DNA from: Montifringilla adamsi
Taxonomy: Eukaryota > Chordata > Aves > Passeriformes > Passeridae
Direction: 5' to 3'
Length of the DNA: 64,000 bases
NCBI GenBank assembly: GCA_017590115.1
Contig: JAGGNK010006448.1
Coordinates: 5,191,595-5,255,594, forward strand
Program-made: the position numbers and the translations under genes
Notes under the pieces: model-generated
Seen by the model: only the letters and a program-made list of their open reading frames with translations
The model's database searches: none
Told to the model about the DNA's origin: nothing
In this document: positions 1 through 12,096 of the stretch, one piece after another
Position numbering within the stretch: position 1 is the stretch's first letter
Layout of the letters: the number at the start of each line of letters is the position of its first letter

Positions 1-3000
1 TGTGTGGGGGAGGGTAGAAGAAAGTATCTTTAAATTAATGCAGACATGCCCTAAGGAGCTACATCACACTAGACATTGATATTTTTTCAGATCAATCTTT
101 TTTTCCTATCCCAAATGATGTTCTAGTAATGTTTACTGTCCAATGGGATCTTTAAAAAAAGACATAAACCCAACAAAGTAAAGCAAAACAAACCCATATG
201 GTTTAAGTTAAATCTTTTACAGAGGAAATATGTTTTAGCTTCAGAGCAACATTTGTCATCTAATACCTTTAGATATTTTTGGTGCATAAAATTGCAAGAT
301 AAATATATGAAAGTTCCAATCTCCTTTTTATTCTCAGTAGTCAGTTGCTTAGCTTTCAATTTCCAGTCTGGTTTAGAAATACTCTTGGAAATTTGTGTGT
401 TTATGCACAAGTGGAATTAAATTCTTTTTAGAGAGAGATTCTTAAATGTGCATCTGGGACCAGATTCCTTTCTTTGGCTTAGTCATGCCAGTATAAAAGG
501 ATGAAATAAATTTCTGCTGATTATAATATGCAAGCCTTCATGACTGCACAATATGCATGTAAGGAAGCGCTCTGTGCAATATGCACAAAGATATTTGATT
601 GATTTGAAGAGTTTATTACACCCAGTGTGGTATCTCAGTAATACCAAACACTGATGGTTACAGACACAGGAGATTTAATTAGTGTGAATGTTCTTTTTAG
701 CTGACAGGATATAACAAATCATGTAGCATACAAACAGTGCTTAAAAAGTTTTATTATCCCTTTAAAATAATTTTATTTCTTCTGAAATTGCTTCAGAACT
801 TTACAGTACCCTTCCATAAAATGCCATCAGGTTTTTTATCCTTTTGGGTGAGAAATCTGTCTTTTTTAAAATCTCTTTTTAATAAAGTGGCTAAATTAGC
901 AATTTTATTCCATGATGTCTATATGGAATTCAATGTAACATGAATAGTTAACACAGAGACAAAGAATACATGAGACAGAAGAAAGCACGGGAATGAAAGA
1001 ATAGGATTTAATACAACACAACAATTTTCAGTACCATATAATCAAGAGATCTTGTTTGTATAGAGAATAATTAGAATAATAAGTGTTGTATCATAGATTT
1101 GCACATGAAACCTAAACGATAAAATTGTACCACTCACATAAATATTTTCATTCTTCTTATTTTTATTAATTTTTTAGTGTTATGTCAGATGAAACCATTA
1201 CTAAATTACCTAAATTATTTCCTTTAAATCAGTGATTAGAATTTCCTAGCAGGCAAGGAATTACTGTGTTCAGCAGACCATCTGGAATGGACTATGTGAG
1301 CTAAAATGCTTCTTTTTGCATTTTTTTCCCCTTCTGCAGATGCCATTACTTCTATGATTTATCAAGAATCATAGAAGATTTGATTATTTATTTCATTCTA
1401 CACTACGCTTCAGACTATATTGATTCCTCCTGCAAGTTGGTTATAATGAAATCAGATACATTGAAAGGAATGGCAGTCAAGTATCTAGGAAGTTTTAAAA
1501 ATATAATATATGTTTGCAAACAGCTTTACCCTTACAATGTGACCTTCAGTTGTTTTGGAATTTCTTTATATATATATATATATAAAATTATTATTATTAT
1601 TGTTATTAGTTGAAGAAATTGGTACAAAATGGCTAAATAGCTTCCCTATTTGTCAGTACATTTTGTGCAGAAATTCCAAAACTTTCCTCATCTGCAAGCC
1701 TAAATGAAAATTCAGAAACAGGCAAAATTCATAATTAATGCAGGCAAGACATGTTTTGAAAAGTGTTGAAACTTTTCATTTAAAGCAAATGGTCATGGTC
1801 AAGGAAAAGAACTAAATAAAAACCTGATAATGTGTAAGATATTTAGAATAGGTAACTTCATAAGTATACTGATATGGTTGTAAGGCAGGAAATTTATCTG
1901 AAGTTTCAAAGGACCCATTCGATTTGGACAGAATGCATTGAGATTGATGGTAATCACAAATTTTCTTGTCACACAATGTGGTCTATTTTATTGGAGTTAG
2001 TTGTTTTTGTTTCTGTTTTTTTTTTTTTTTACTCCGCTCAGGACCAATGTTTCTTAGGAAAGATAGAGAATTTGTGAAAGAATTATAAAATTCATAGCAT
2101 ATTCAGAATATCATTTTACATGAATAAAAATACTAACTAAAAAGAAAGGCTCTCATTATGCAATTGGTCCTTTAGTGGTTCCTAGAACAGATACTTTGCG
2201 TGACATAAGTGCAAGGCCCCAGATTTCACTCAATGAGTCTCTTAAAAGGGCTTAAGATTCTTTTATGTACCCTAAGTGTAAAGCACTGAATATATCAACA
2301 AGATTATCAAAAGGATGTTTCTCAAGAGATCAAAACAACAAAAATTGTAGTGGTAAACTTAAGAAAATCAGGGAACTATGGAAAATTTTGAAGCAACATT
2401 TAGTCAACATAAAGCATTTCACAAAGCATTAACATAGCAAATTCTAAGCCCATTCAGTTTAGCAAACTGCAGCCTATCTGACATTAAGATACTCAAACTT
2501 TGAGAAAAAGGAATTAGATGAAGGAAGAGAAAGAGAGAAGAGAGAAAAGAACAAACAGAGCTACCACTCCTCCATTGGTGTTCTAGATCATATAAAATCC
2601 AAGAAATAGGGTCAAGACATGTGCTTACCTCATGCTCTGCCTTAAGTACACTTTGGTTTTCCTGGGCCCTTCCCCCAGGTGGGATTTTTGATCTTGTAGC
2701 TGCATAGGACCTGCGATAGCAGCTCCAGGGGAACTTGTGGAGCATTGCCTCAGTGTGCTGGATTTGTGGCTACTGTGGGGCTAGAATACAGGCAAAGGAG
2801 GCAGGGTATACCTAGCAGGGCATTGTCTCACCAGTGCAAGATTTGCCCCTTTCGACTATACACATGATCCTGAAATGTTTCAAGCTAACAGTCCTTCCAG
2901 TCTCTCACAATACAACAGAAAAATGCCTGTCTGGGAAATCCCTTCCATGGGATCAAGGACCAAAGTTAGCAGAAATTCAGGTATACAGGAAAACAAGTCA

Positions 3001-3531
3001 AGTTCCTGTATAGGCTGCTGATCACATTCACTTTTGATCACAGGTGTATCCATTTCTTTGTTTGGATGTGCAAACATAATAAGTTGGATATTTCTAAACA
3101 TAATTTTAGGGACACAGAGAAAATTATTTTTTTAGCAGACAATATTATGATTTTTTTTTTTTTGTCAAGTCCAAATTGCTTAGAGATTCTCTGTGGGATC
3201 CTTTTAATGAATTTTGATCCAGTCTACAAGAAGAAATTTACTACTGGATTTACTACTGTAAAGAATCGACTTCCTATCATGTTAGGTCCTAGTTACAGGA
3301 TAGTTCTCCTGATGAGTAATAAACCAGCACATTTCAATGCAACCTAGAACATTTGAAAAGAAATTGATGGGAAATTGCTAAAAAGCTTCTTTAAATTTGG
3401 TTTGGTTAAAGAGAGTAATAACTTTGGTGATACTAACATAAGACTCCAGCTCATAAACTGCAGTAAAGATTTCCAAAGGATTTTGTCAATGTATTGGAAA
3501 GACCTGCGACTCTTACCAGCAAGGGAAAATC
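1..3531. other. AT-rich non-coding DNA, no gene seen
   Basis: No supported gene. Open frames are short and show no recognisable domain. Visible structure: a (TA)9 run at 1567-1584 followed by (ATT)n to about 1606, T15 at 2016-2030, and a somewhat GC-richer stretch at about 2570-2860 that I could not assign to a repeat family. Nothing resembles a splice-bounded coding exon. The 2570-2860 stretch could be an old, unrecognised retroelement piece. Confidence 0.6.
1567..1606. repeat. (TA)n-(ATT)n microsatellite
   Basis: Nine TA units at 1567-1584 are followed after a short A-rich spacer by about six ATT-type units with one interruption. This is a simple compound repeat. Confidence 0.85.
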
Positions 3532-3754
3532 TGAGTGCATGCAAATATTTTGGACTTGTTCTTAATGGTAGCTACAGTGGGGATACAGGGATGACTTCCC
3601 TGAGAAACTGCCAAAGCCTCTTCTGTGTCTGATAGTGCAAAGGCCAGCTGGCTCTAAAACAGAGGCTGCCTACCCTTATCTTGAGCCATGAGCCTTTTGT
3701 TATATTTTGTCTCCTCTGTCTAATTGAGGAAGTCAGGGTCAATGCACCTCAACA
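3532..3754 (+). mobile_element. Solo LTR fragment (group 1) with large internal deletion
   Basis: The left part (about 3532-3670) resembles the 5' end of the LTR group seen in full at 53733-54855: a GGTAGCTACAG block, then CTGTGTCTGATAG, then GCCAGCTGGCTCTAAAACAG. The right part (about 3672-3754) matches the 3' end of the same group: CCTTATCTTGAGCCATGAGC, then TTGTTATATTTTGTCTCC, ending in a GGGTCAA...CAACA block. Roughly 800-900 bp that separate these ends in a full copy are missing. The result reads as a collapsed LTR of about 220 bp. No internal retroviral genes flank it. The alternative, two unrelated short matches, seems less likely because both are in the same order and orientation. Confidence 0.6.
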
Positions 3755-6700
3755 TATATATTAAAATAGCTGTTAAAATTCAATCTGCAAAAGTTAACTT
3801 AGTAGAGTCTCTGTGTAGTCCACTGTTGACTTCTGCAAGTATAAAAAGTTCACATGTAGCTTTGTTTTGGAATATTTTCTGTAATGAGAAGAAAATGGAT
3901 ATTAATTTAATCACATAATATTTTCTTTAGTAGATATAAATGCCAGGAAATCTGTAATCTTGAAATGCATTTGTATTTTCCTATTTTCTTTATTAAAGAG
4001 TAATTTATTTTCGTTCTATTTCTACTCTAGTCCTAATTCCCTTGTGTTGTTACTTATTTATTATTTAACACAACTATGCACAGTCTGATGTCGAGAAGAC
4101 TTGTTCTTAAAATGTGTTTTTGCTCATAATGGTGTATCTGAGTACAAGGAATATAGTTCTAGAATTTTCAATTTGACTGGGTTTCTTTTTTTTTTTTTTT
4201 TTTTTAAGCATTCATATGAAGCCAACTGAAATTTAGCCTCTATTTTCAGAAAGCAAAAACTGTCAATTTTGTGTCCACTTTGACAATATTTTTTTTTTCT
4301 TTATGGATGCTGTCTTTAAAGATTTTTTTTACCTCTGTTACCATTTGGCATCCCTCAATGATTTTTCCTTTTCAATTTACTTGCATGGAAATTCGGATTT
4401 AATTCTATTTTACTTGAAAAAAAAATTACTTGAAGGGCAAACTGAAAACTGAGAGTTATTAGAGACAAAAGGATTTTGCAAATCATGAACAGCAGCAGAA
4501 ATACTTGATCCATATCTACCTCTTCACTAGGATTTTCTCTTCCTATATTTCTTTTCTCTCAGCAACAGTTTCGTTTCACAAAATTTGGACATCCTTGTAA
4601 TAGAGTGTCACAAAATATTTGGGGGAAAAAAAAAAGAAAAATAGGGAAGGGAGTAAATCAGACCTTCAGATAACGCAAATCAATATGATGCAATCCATTC
4701 AAACATAAGTCTGTTTTCTTATGAAATTACTTCAGCACACACACCCATCACCTGGAGGAAAACATCCATTAACCAATCTCAAAGGATGAAAATGGGTGAA
4801 TTTACAAATATAGGATTCTCTGTTCATAAGAATAGTTTTGTACTGTGATCTTAGACAAGAATATTAAAACAGTAATATTTTTAATGTTGAACAATTAAGC
4901 TCTAATTACAATAAGCAGTTACCCTCCTGAAAGCAGTATGTAACCTTCAGAGTAACGACTTTGTTGCTTTGAGATTAAGATTTCATGTGTGGCAGTTTAT
5001 GAAAAACTAAAGTTAAACACATGAATTTGTCTCAGTCAGACAGAGAAAGCAGATTATTAAATCAAGAAAAATATGCTTTTAAATTATACATTATTAAATA
5101 ATAAAATAAAAAAGAGAGAGAATAGTAACCTTTATCCGGGATAATCTCTGAGAATTCAAAAAAAACCCCCTAAAATCTGTAAAATATCTAAAGTTAGAAA
5201 GTTCACCTGCAAACCTATAGTGAAGTATACTATTCAAAAGGAATGCTAGACAAATATTGCCAAAAGGAGATGCAGACTCTAGATCTGTTTTCTGCACAGA
5301 GTAATTTATAGGTATTCCAGGTATTCCAAACTAGGACATGTTTAAACTTCTGAAAACACTGTACAGAAATTCTCAGTCTCCCTTAAGTTCGTTAATTCTT
5401 GTCAAATTCAAGTATTTTCTGCAAACTTCAGTTCCTCTTTGCAGCTGTCTCTCAAGTAATTCAGATTTCTCTTCCATGGATTATGAAGCCTATAACTGAT
5501 GTGTTTCTTAGATTTGCCTGTCTTTATCTTCTGGGCTTTTCTCCTTAATATTTTTTTTTTCAGTTTTCCAAGATTGAACCTGACTTGAGACATGAGCTAA
5601 AAGCAAAGCAAGCCAAAACTCCCCCTTCACCTATTTTGTTTCTAACAAAACATTTACTTTCATTAAACCCCACAAACATAAACTTCCTCCTACTTTTCCT
5701 ATCATATTTGTTTGGTTTTGTGCAGATGATTGTTTCTTCCTAACTATAATACCCAATGCTCTCCTTGAATTTGTATCCTTCTTATTTGTCTTTGTCTCAA
5801 TGCACATCTTTTATTATGTTTGCCTATGTACTTACAAGTCCAAAGATGTTTGAAAGTCCAAAACCCAAATGTCTGCACAACATATAGACATCTTTAAGAG
5901 TTCATCCATAAGTGAACTTTTGTCTCCAGAATGAGTAATTCATGACTTTGCTCTTATATGTGAGGATTTTATAGAATACTAAAATTTCATGTCTTGGTAC
6001 TATGCAGTAGTCATTATATTCCAGTCAGAAAGCCATGAAATTCTCATCAGTCCATAGTATTAACATTCAGGAGTATAAGTATAGGATAGGCACATTCTGA
6101 CAGATAAGGATGCTAATATTCCTAAAAATTAACTTTAGGCATTTAGCCTTACACATCCTTATGACTGCCTTCTGTAAATCTATTTGAATATCTCAGGTGT
6201 TGGGTCATGCTCTTCCCTCATACCTGAGAAGATATAGTTCTGAGAAGATATAAGTTTTATTCTCATTCTATTAAGATGGTTGATGAAGAGAGTTTTTCAG
6301 TTATGAGAAATGCCCACCAGCCTGCTCCATCTGCAGAATATTCCATTCACACATCCTAAACTTCAGCAATACTCTCAAGGAAGCTGCTTTTTTCATCTGT
6401 AGAAGTTTTTAGTTAAATTCTGTCAATTTGTCATGACTTTGGATGTTGTCAACAGCCAGAGACTCCATACATCTTTCCCCTTACCAGAAATTCCTCAGGA
6501 AGGCAACTTTCACACCAGCCTTGTTTTGTTTTGCTTATCTGCAATGGCTTGTACAACAGAGACTCACAAATTTGTACCAGTAGGTAGGTAAAGGCCTAGG
6601 TTTTTATTACCTACTCCTTATCAGTGGAAATGAAAAGATAAAAACTCCATGGAGATTATTTTGTTCCATAGATATAGTCTCAACTCAGCAGTTTTCCTTC

Positions 6701-6879
6701 AAAAATCCCAATTCCTACAGTTGCTCTTTCCAAATATCTTCAATGGATTTTTTTTTTTTTTTTAACTGCTAACTTTTAAATTCTTTTTGTCCAGGTGATC
6801 CCTGCCAGTATGGAGCTTTTCTGGAATAATTTGTGAATACCTCTAACAGAAAAAGAAGCAAGGAGTGAGAAATTTAGTA

Positions 6880-7330
6880 GTCTGTTTTTACCTGTTTTCC
6901 AGCAGCCAGATGGATGATGGTGTGTTGCTGACTGCACTGTAAGTGTGTGAAGGTGCAGCATGTGGCTGCCTGAGGGCATCACAGGTTCCCTAGGGAACAT
7001 CAGGACAGGGACTGGCAGCCAGGACCTATTTCACTGACCCAGCTAGGGAAAAGGGCAGCTGGGCAAAACTGGGAGAGGCCTGGACCCAGACCCTGGAAAT
7101 TTCTCTGGGGATAGGGCAAGGCTGAGGGCATGACCCTGTGGGTAAGAGCCTGGTTCTGACACGGCAGAGGCTGGAACTTGGGTCAGTCCCAGCAGTACAG
7201 CTCCATTTGGGAGGAAAGGGAGGCAGACCCTACCAAGTCCACCTTCTTCAGAACAATTTTCCCCAAGGCTCTTTCCCAGCTGGACCTGAGCCCAGGCCAG
7301 CAAATGCCCAGAAATGAGGAGATGTGCACA
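6880..7330. other. Unclassified GC-richer segment
   Basis: About 450 bp clearly richer in G and C than its surroundings, with many CAG, CCAG and GGG words and few CpGs. An 86-codon open frame lies on the minus strand (7043-7303), and a 74-codon frame on the same strand (6776-7000) overlaps the left edge. Neither shows a motif I recognise. The abrupt composition change suggests an inserted element such as an LTR of a group I cannot name, or a retrocopy. I see no TG...CA ends, terminal repeats or poly-A tail that would settle it. Confidence 0.4.
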
Positions 7331-8416
7331 AGGTTATTGTAATAGTTTTTAAATCCTCAAAACTTTACTCAAATGTCAAAATTTAGAGATCTATGTTTGA
7401 GCTACATTTCTATGTTCCCACCATCGTCGGTGGTGAGATGGTCCAATCAGCCAGGGAAACTTGGAGATGAGAATCAGCTCTTAACTGTAACAGCACTTTC
7501 TGGTGTGCTAAAGGTATCTGAAATATTCACACAGGTCTGGCAGATACACATTCACACAAAATTGGGAGTGAAGTGAGCTAACTCTTTTGTATGAGCAGCT
7601 GAAACTGGAAGTAATACAATTATTTAAATTTTCCAAGTTGTTTGTATGTGCCTCTGTTTAGGCAGTTCTGTTATAGAATGGAAAACTGTACAGATGTCCA
7701 AATACAAGAACAAATCAAAGTTAGCTAAGTAGATAACATCTGCCAAGTCTTGGAGACCTACTGAATTTTAGGAATCTTGAGCTGAATCCTATCTCAGCAG
7801 CATGAAGAAATTGCTCCCTGAATTCATAATTCTACATCATCTGATTATACATAACTGTTTTTCAAGTTGACATTTTATTATACATTCACACAGTAAAGTG
7901 TTATAATGTAAAATGACATTGGATTAAAACAACTGTGGCTTTATTATTACCAAATTGAAGTAGAAAAAGTAGTAAAGTATTTTACTTTAATTTGTAAGGG
8001 TGTAAGGATGTAAGGATCCACATAAGGATGCTGGAAGTTTCTTGAGAAAATTCTATGCAGACTGTTAGGTTGCATGTGTTCCTAGTGGATTTATCACATT
8101 TCAAGCTGGGGACCTTTTTTTTTTTTCTTTTTACTTTGTATCAATTTTGAAACCAGAACAAGCTAGGGAAAACCTCTCCAAAATTATTTGAAGCCATTAA
8201 GAAATGAGTGATGACTGACTATACAGATAATGTACAGTAACAATTCCTAATGGTTGTTTCTTCATTAATTAAACTTCAAACATGGCCTTGAGCACATTTT
8301 TTTTCAAAATAGATGATATAAGAAGCTTGATATTTAAAAGCAGAAGTCTACCTGCCTGGTGTATTAAAGAGTCTTTTGTACTCCGGCACGTGTTCATGGT
8401 TTTTTACAAGTCTAGC

Positions 8417-8438
8417 TTTTTTTTTTTTTTTTTTTTTT
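8417..8438. repeat. Poly-T tract (T22)
   Basis: An uninterrupted run of about 22 T on the plus strand. I found no recognisable retroposed sequence attached to it. Confidence 0.9.
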
Positions 8439-10490
8439 GAATGAGTGACAGCAAGTTTTTTTTTAATTTAAAAGTAGGAGTAGGTTTCTATATGAGTAAT
8501 TTGTTTCTGTATTTTTCAAAGCATTTTTAATAGAGTGAGAAAATTGCATGAATGATAATCAATAACCAATGCTTAGCATTTCACTGCTAGAATGTCATGA
8601 GGTAAACAATTGGTCCTTTTATGTTTTTTCTTTCTTTGCAGTGACAAATTTGATTGAAAACATGTCTGCTATGAACTATTCTATTTAATAAAATGAGCTA
8701 AGGAGAAAACTGTCTAATAGATTTTCTCTTCTTGCCTGTACCAAGCATACAAAAATTCAAAGACTGGAGGTGACTGATAGAGTTTGTTTTCCATATAGAA
8801 AGAAAAAATAAATGTTTCTGTCTATGGGCTTTTTTTTTTCTTGTAAATCCTGAGAAAAATAGGTTTTCTATAAGTAAGGGTACACATATATGCTTAATCT
8901 TTATTATTACCTGGCTAGTAATTAAAAATATTACACATTGTGCACATGAAAGGTTTTTATTCATTAAAAAATCAAATTTGTGAAACACTAGATAGCAGGC
9001 TGTAAACATTAATTAGTAGAAATTATTTCTAAATATTCTTTGTCTTTATACCTTAAATATCCTCATCATTTATCCTATGCATATCCACAGACAAGTATGT
9101 AGGCTGTATGAATTGTGAAATAAAATTATTTCATTACTCGAGGTTTGCTCCTTTCACAAACTGAATGAAATCCAGCCAAACTCTCCAGTTCCATTTGAAA
9201 AATGTCATTGATAGCAAATGGATACACCCACTCATCAGTATTAACAACATTACTGTTTTCTTTAAGTAAAATATCAGGCACTGTATATAGTCTATATGCT
9301 ACATAACTTTTCTCCACAATAATAATCAATGAGTGGTGGAAAGGTCATCTGATCTCCTAATATGACAGGAGATTTATTAAAGGCATTACTAGAGAACTAG
9401 ATAATTAATTGGAATCAGTTTTTGCCTCATACAAAGATATAGATAAGCCAGAAACAATTTAAAAAAAATAAATTGCAAGAACCCCTTTTACCCTTTGAAC
9501 AATGTAAAAGACACTTTTTTCAGAACCAAAATCTTTTGCAAAGCATGATGGTGAATAATTAATGCAATACATGGATTCAATTTTGAGTATATAGCTGATA
9601 TAGCTGAAGTCACCCCTCAGGACTTCTACATATCACTGGAAATTGCACCACTTTTCATGGGAACCTGATGTGAATTACAGAGTGAGCAGCTCCCTGATGC
9701 ACTATAAGCCAGCAGAGAAGTGCAGGAAGAGGTTGCATTGCTTCTCTAATTCTGTTCGTTTTCTTTGATTTTTATTAACTCTTTCTTTCCCTCTTCCTTC
9801 TGAAATGATTCTCCAAGCCTGGGATGTTTGCTGAGGTTTAAAATTGTTCATGTTTAATGAAATGCTATCAGTTTCCAAATTTTAGCTATTTTACAGTTTC
9901 CACTGTTGTGTGCAGGGAGTAAAATGTGTCAACAAGTCTTGTATCCAAAGCAGAGCTCACAGCTTTACAAAATGGGGTAATGAAAATGGTCTGATTTCAA
10001 ATCTGTGTGCTCATGCATGCCATTTGTACCTGTACATATTTTCTCTTGACTCTCAAAGAATAATACCAAAACTTTTAATATTATTCATATCTATTCGAGG
10101 TAGCATCTTACAATAACGTTACTTAATAGTTTGGAATTTTGTAGAATTCCTCCTAGCTAATATAGAATGATTTACAAAATTAATTTTTATACTATATTTT
10201 GATAAAAAAGACTAATAACTTTTACGTAAATGATTCAGTAATGTTTGCACTTACTGGCAGCACTTGTGTGGAGTGCTGCTATGCATGATGCAAGTTTATA
10301 AGAAAGAGCAACTTCTGTTAAATTATTGACAGAAGAGTTTCCATAAACCTGAAATACATCTCAAGTATTACTTAAATTAGTAAAATTACAGGATGCAATA
10401 TAGGATGCAGAAAACCCCCACAACCCTCAGTTCAGAACTCAGACCTTTTTGAACATTTTCAGTTCTAAATTCATATTACGTGTAGAGCAG

Positions 10491-10638
10491 GAACCATTAA
10501 AATCTTGACATTTACTGCTGATGGTAGTTAAACTTCACATGGTATTTGCAGTACTCCCCATTGAAGCTTAGGGGGACTGCAAATGCCTCACTAACAGCAA
10601 ATACCATAGTGTGATAAATGTCAAGACTTTAATGGTTC
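10491..10638. repeat. 148-bp imperfect palindrome (long hairpin)
   Basis: The outer arms 10491-10514 and 10615-10638 are 24 bp each and reverse-complementary with one mismatch; the outer end reads GAACCATTAAA on both strands. The inner arms also pair: GGTATTTGCAGTACTCCCC at about 10541-10559 against GGGGGACTGCAAATGCC at about 10571-10587. The central loop is about 11 nt (ATTGAAGCTTA). A second copy of the inner word (ATGGTATTTGC, antisense) occurs at about 10597-10607, so internal pairing has more than one register. The shape fits a small non-autonomous DNA transposon with long inverted repeats, an inverted duplication, or a transcribed hairpin. I saw no clear target-site duplication. Confidence 0.75.
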
Positions 10639-10914
10639 ACTGTAATAATTATGGGGTAGATCCTGATAACTCAGACTAAAACGTGTAGCATCTTTCTCCA
10701 TGGAAAATCTCACTGACTTTAGCAGGACTGTTTGTGACAGTGTTTGATAAAGGAGTGAGCTCCTTTTTGTAAGCATCTACTGTGAATTTAAAGTTAAATA
10801 ACAGTCTGTATTATGTTCTTCAGCTTTTTTTGTAAACCCAGGTTTTCGTAAACTCGTTTCCACAATAGGAATCTCCACTAAAGCTTAGTCCAAGGTAATG
10901 CCTGCTTGATATGG
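10639..10914. other. Non-coding spacer, nothing recognised
   Basis: A short AT-rich spacer between the palindrome and the LTR pieces. No open frame or repeat was recognised. Confidence 0.6.
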
Positions 10915-11210
10915 CATAGCAAGATATATAAATGCATGAAATACCTTAACACAACCCTGACCTTAGTTGCCACCTGGAGTTAAAAACACGAAATGGGGTC
11001 AGCTGTCCCAGCTATGTCCCCTCACAGTCTCTTGCCAGTTCCTAGACTACTTGTTGCCAAAGCAGCTTGAGAAACAAATAAGGCCTTGGCACTTTTTAAG
11101 CATTGTTTAGCAACAGCTCTGTTATTAATATTGGTTGGTCACAAATCCAAAAGACAGTGCATGCAAGTTACTATAAAGAAAATTATCCTAACAAAAACCA
11201 GAACAAAATT
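10915..11210 (-). mobile_element. Partial LTR (group 2), 5' half, antisense
   Basis: Read on the plus strand, this shares ordered blocks with the fuller copy at 28663-29239: GTCAGCTGTCCCAGCTATGT, then a CTCTTGCCAGTTCC region (matching CTTCTTGTGCACTCC), then AAGGCCTTGGCAC, then TAGCAACAGC, then AAGAAAATTATCC and AACCAGAACA at the end. Known LTRs of this type have TATA and polyadenylation-like signals on the strand opposite to this reading, so sense is minus and this is the U3 side. The R/U5 side expected to its left on the plus strand is not recognisable. Divergence is high, so the copy is old. Confidence 0.7.
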
Positions 11211-11263
11211 TGTTTCCCAATACTGGAACCAGTGATAATTTAGGTTATGCTACTTGTCAATAT

Positions 11264-11452
11264 ATTAAATTCCTCAAGACTATTTTCCCCTCAATAGTAA
11301 TTGTTGAGTGATTTTTCTATTTTCTTTTATATCCACATGTTTTCTCATTCATGTTCTTTCCATCTCCTCCCAGTTCCTTCCAGGGAGGGGGGAAGTGAGT
11401 GAGCAAGTGTTTGTGTGGGAACTTTGCTGCTAACCAGGGCCAAATCACCACA
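11264..11452 (+). mobile_element. Partial LTR, 3' end, sense
   Basis: On the plus strand the order is an ATTAAA-type signal near 11266, CAATAGTAATTGTTGAGTGA, a T-rich block, TGTTTTCTCATTCATG, GAAGTGAGTGAGCAAGTG, and an end at CCAGGGCCAAATCACCACA. This matches the order at the 3' end of LTRs such as 32600-33235 and 59498-60016, whose ends also read ...CACCACA. It lies only about 50 bp from the antisense LTR piece at 10915-11210. The two face opposite ways and cover complementary halves of an LTR. Confidence 0.62.
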
Positions 11453-12063
11453 ACTAGGAATTTTCTAGTGTTTTCTTAGTATATGCTTGCTCCCAATAGA
11501 GCATGAATGTGAAACTTGAATAAGGCAAAGAGTGTTGAATTCTGGTAATTCTATCTGCACCCATAGATTCTTGGGGTGGGATTTAAACTGATAGGTCTTC
11601 TTAGGTTCTTATCCTGAAATCTTGTAATGAAGTATGCTTTAGTAATATGAATTTGAAACTTTTTTATTTTTTATTGTTTTGTCAGATTTCTACTTCATTT
11701 ACAACGCAACTATGCCTGCAAGATAAGTGTCTGATGCATTTTTAGATTGCTTTTATAGGTAAAAATTGCTAAATATTCAGGCCTTGCAGGTCTTTTTTAG
11801 TTGTTGTGATGTAACATGACTGTTATGTAAATTTGAAGTTTTTCAATGTCTAACAAGAAAGCTAAGCTCTCACTAGCTTAAGAATATTGGCAAGTTCCTT
11901 TCTTGACTTCTGCATCTATAACTTCTGTTTTTATTAAAGATGAAAGCTAACAGTGTAATGCTTTAAGGTAAATTCTTTTGTGTAATGTTTTTACTAGTGT
12001 AATTCCCTCAAACAAAGAGATCATGGTTCTTTCTGCAGCTGTACAGATCTGTAAGTAAAAATG

Positions 12064-12096
12064 TTCTTTCAGCTCCAAGCTTGACAGCTGAAAGAA
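12064..12096. repeat. Perfect 11-bp inverted repeat
   Basis: TTCTTTCAGCT at 12064-12074 and AGCTGAAAGAA at 12086-12096 are exact reverse complements separated by 11 nt. The loop contains the palindrome CAAGCTTG. It is AT-rich and may be chance, but the stem is perfect. No run of T follows to suggest a terminator-like role, which would not be expected in this genome type anyway. Confidence 0.7.

Larger units (their letters stand above)
3755..10490. other. AT-rich non-coding DNA, no gene seen
   Basis: No supported gene. It holds poly-T tracts (T20 at 4186-4205, T16 at 6748-6763, T22 at 8417-8438), a 16-bp-period doublet at 6224-6252 (CTGAGAAGATATA twice), and the GC-richer patch listed separately at about 6880-7330. 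Open frames here are short, and none matches a domain I know. Confidence 0.6.

Noticed and set aside
123..410. 95-codon minus-strand frame near the window start considered as a terminal exon
   Set aside because: No motif, no clear splice acceptor or donor in phase, and ordinary length for chance frames here.
12064..12096. Hairpin considered as a microRNA precursor or terminator
   Set aside because: The stem is only 11-13 bp, too short for a precursor, and no supporting context is present; it is kept only as an inverted repeat.
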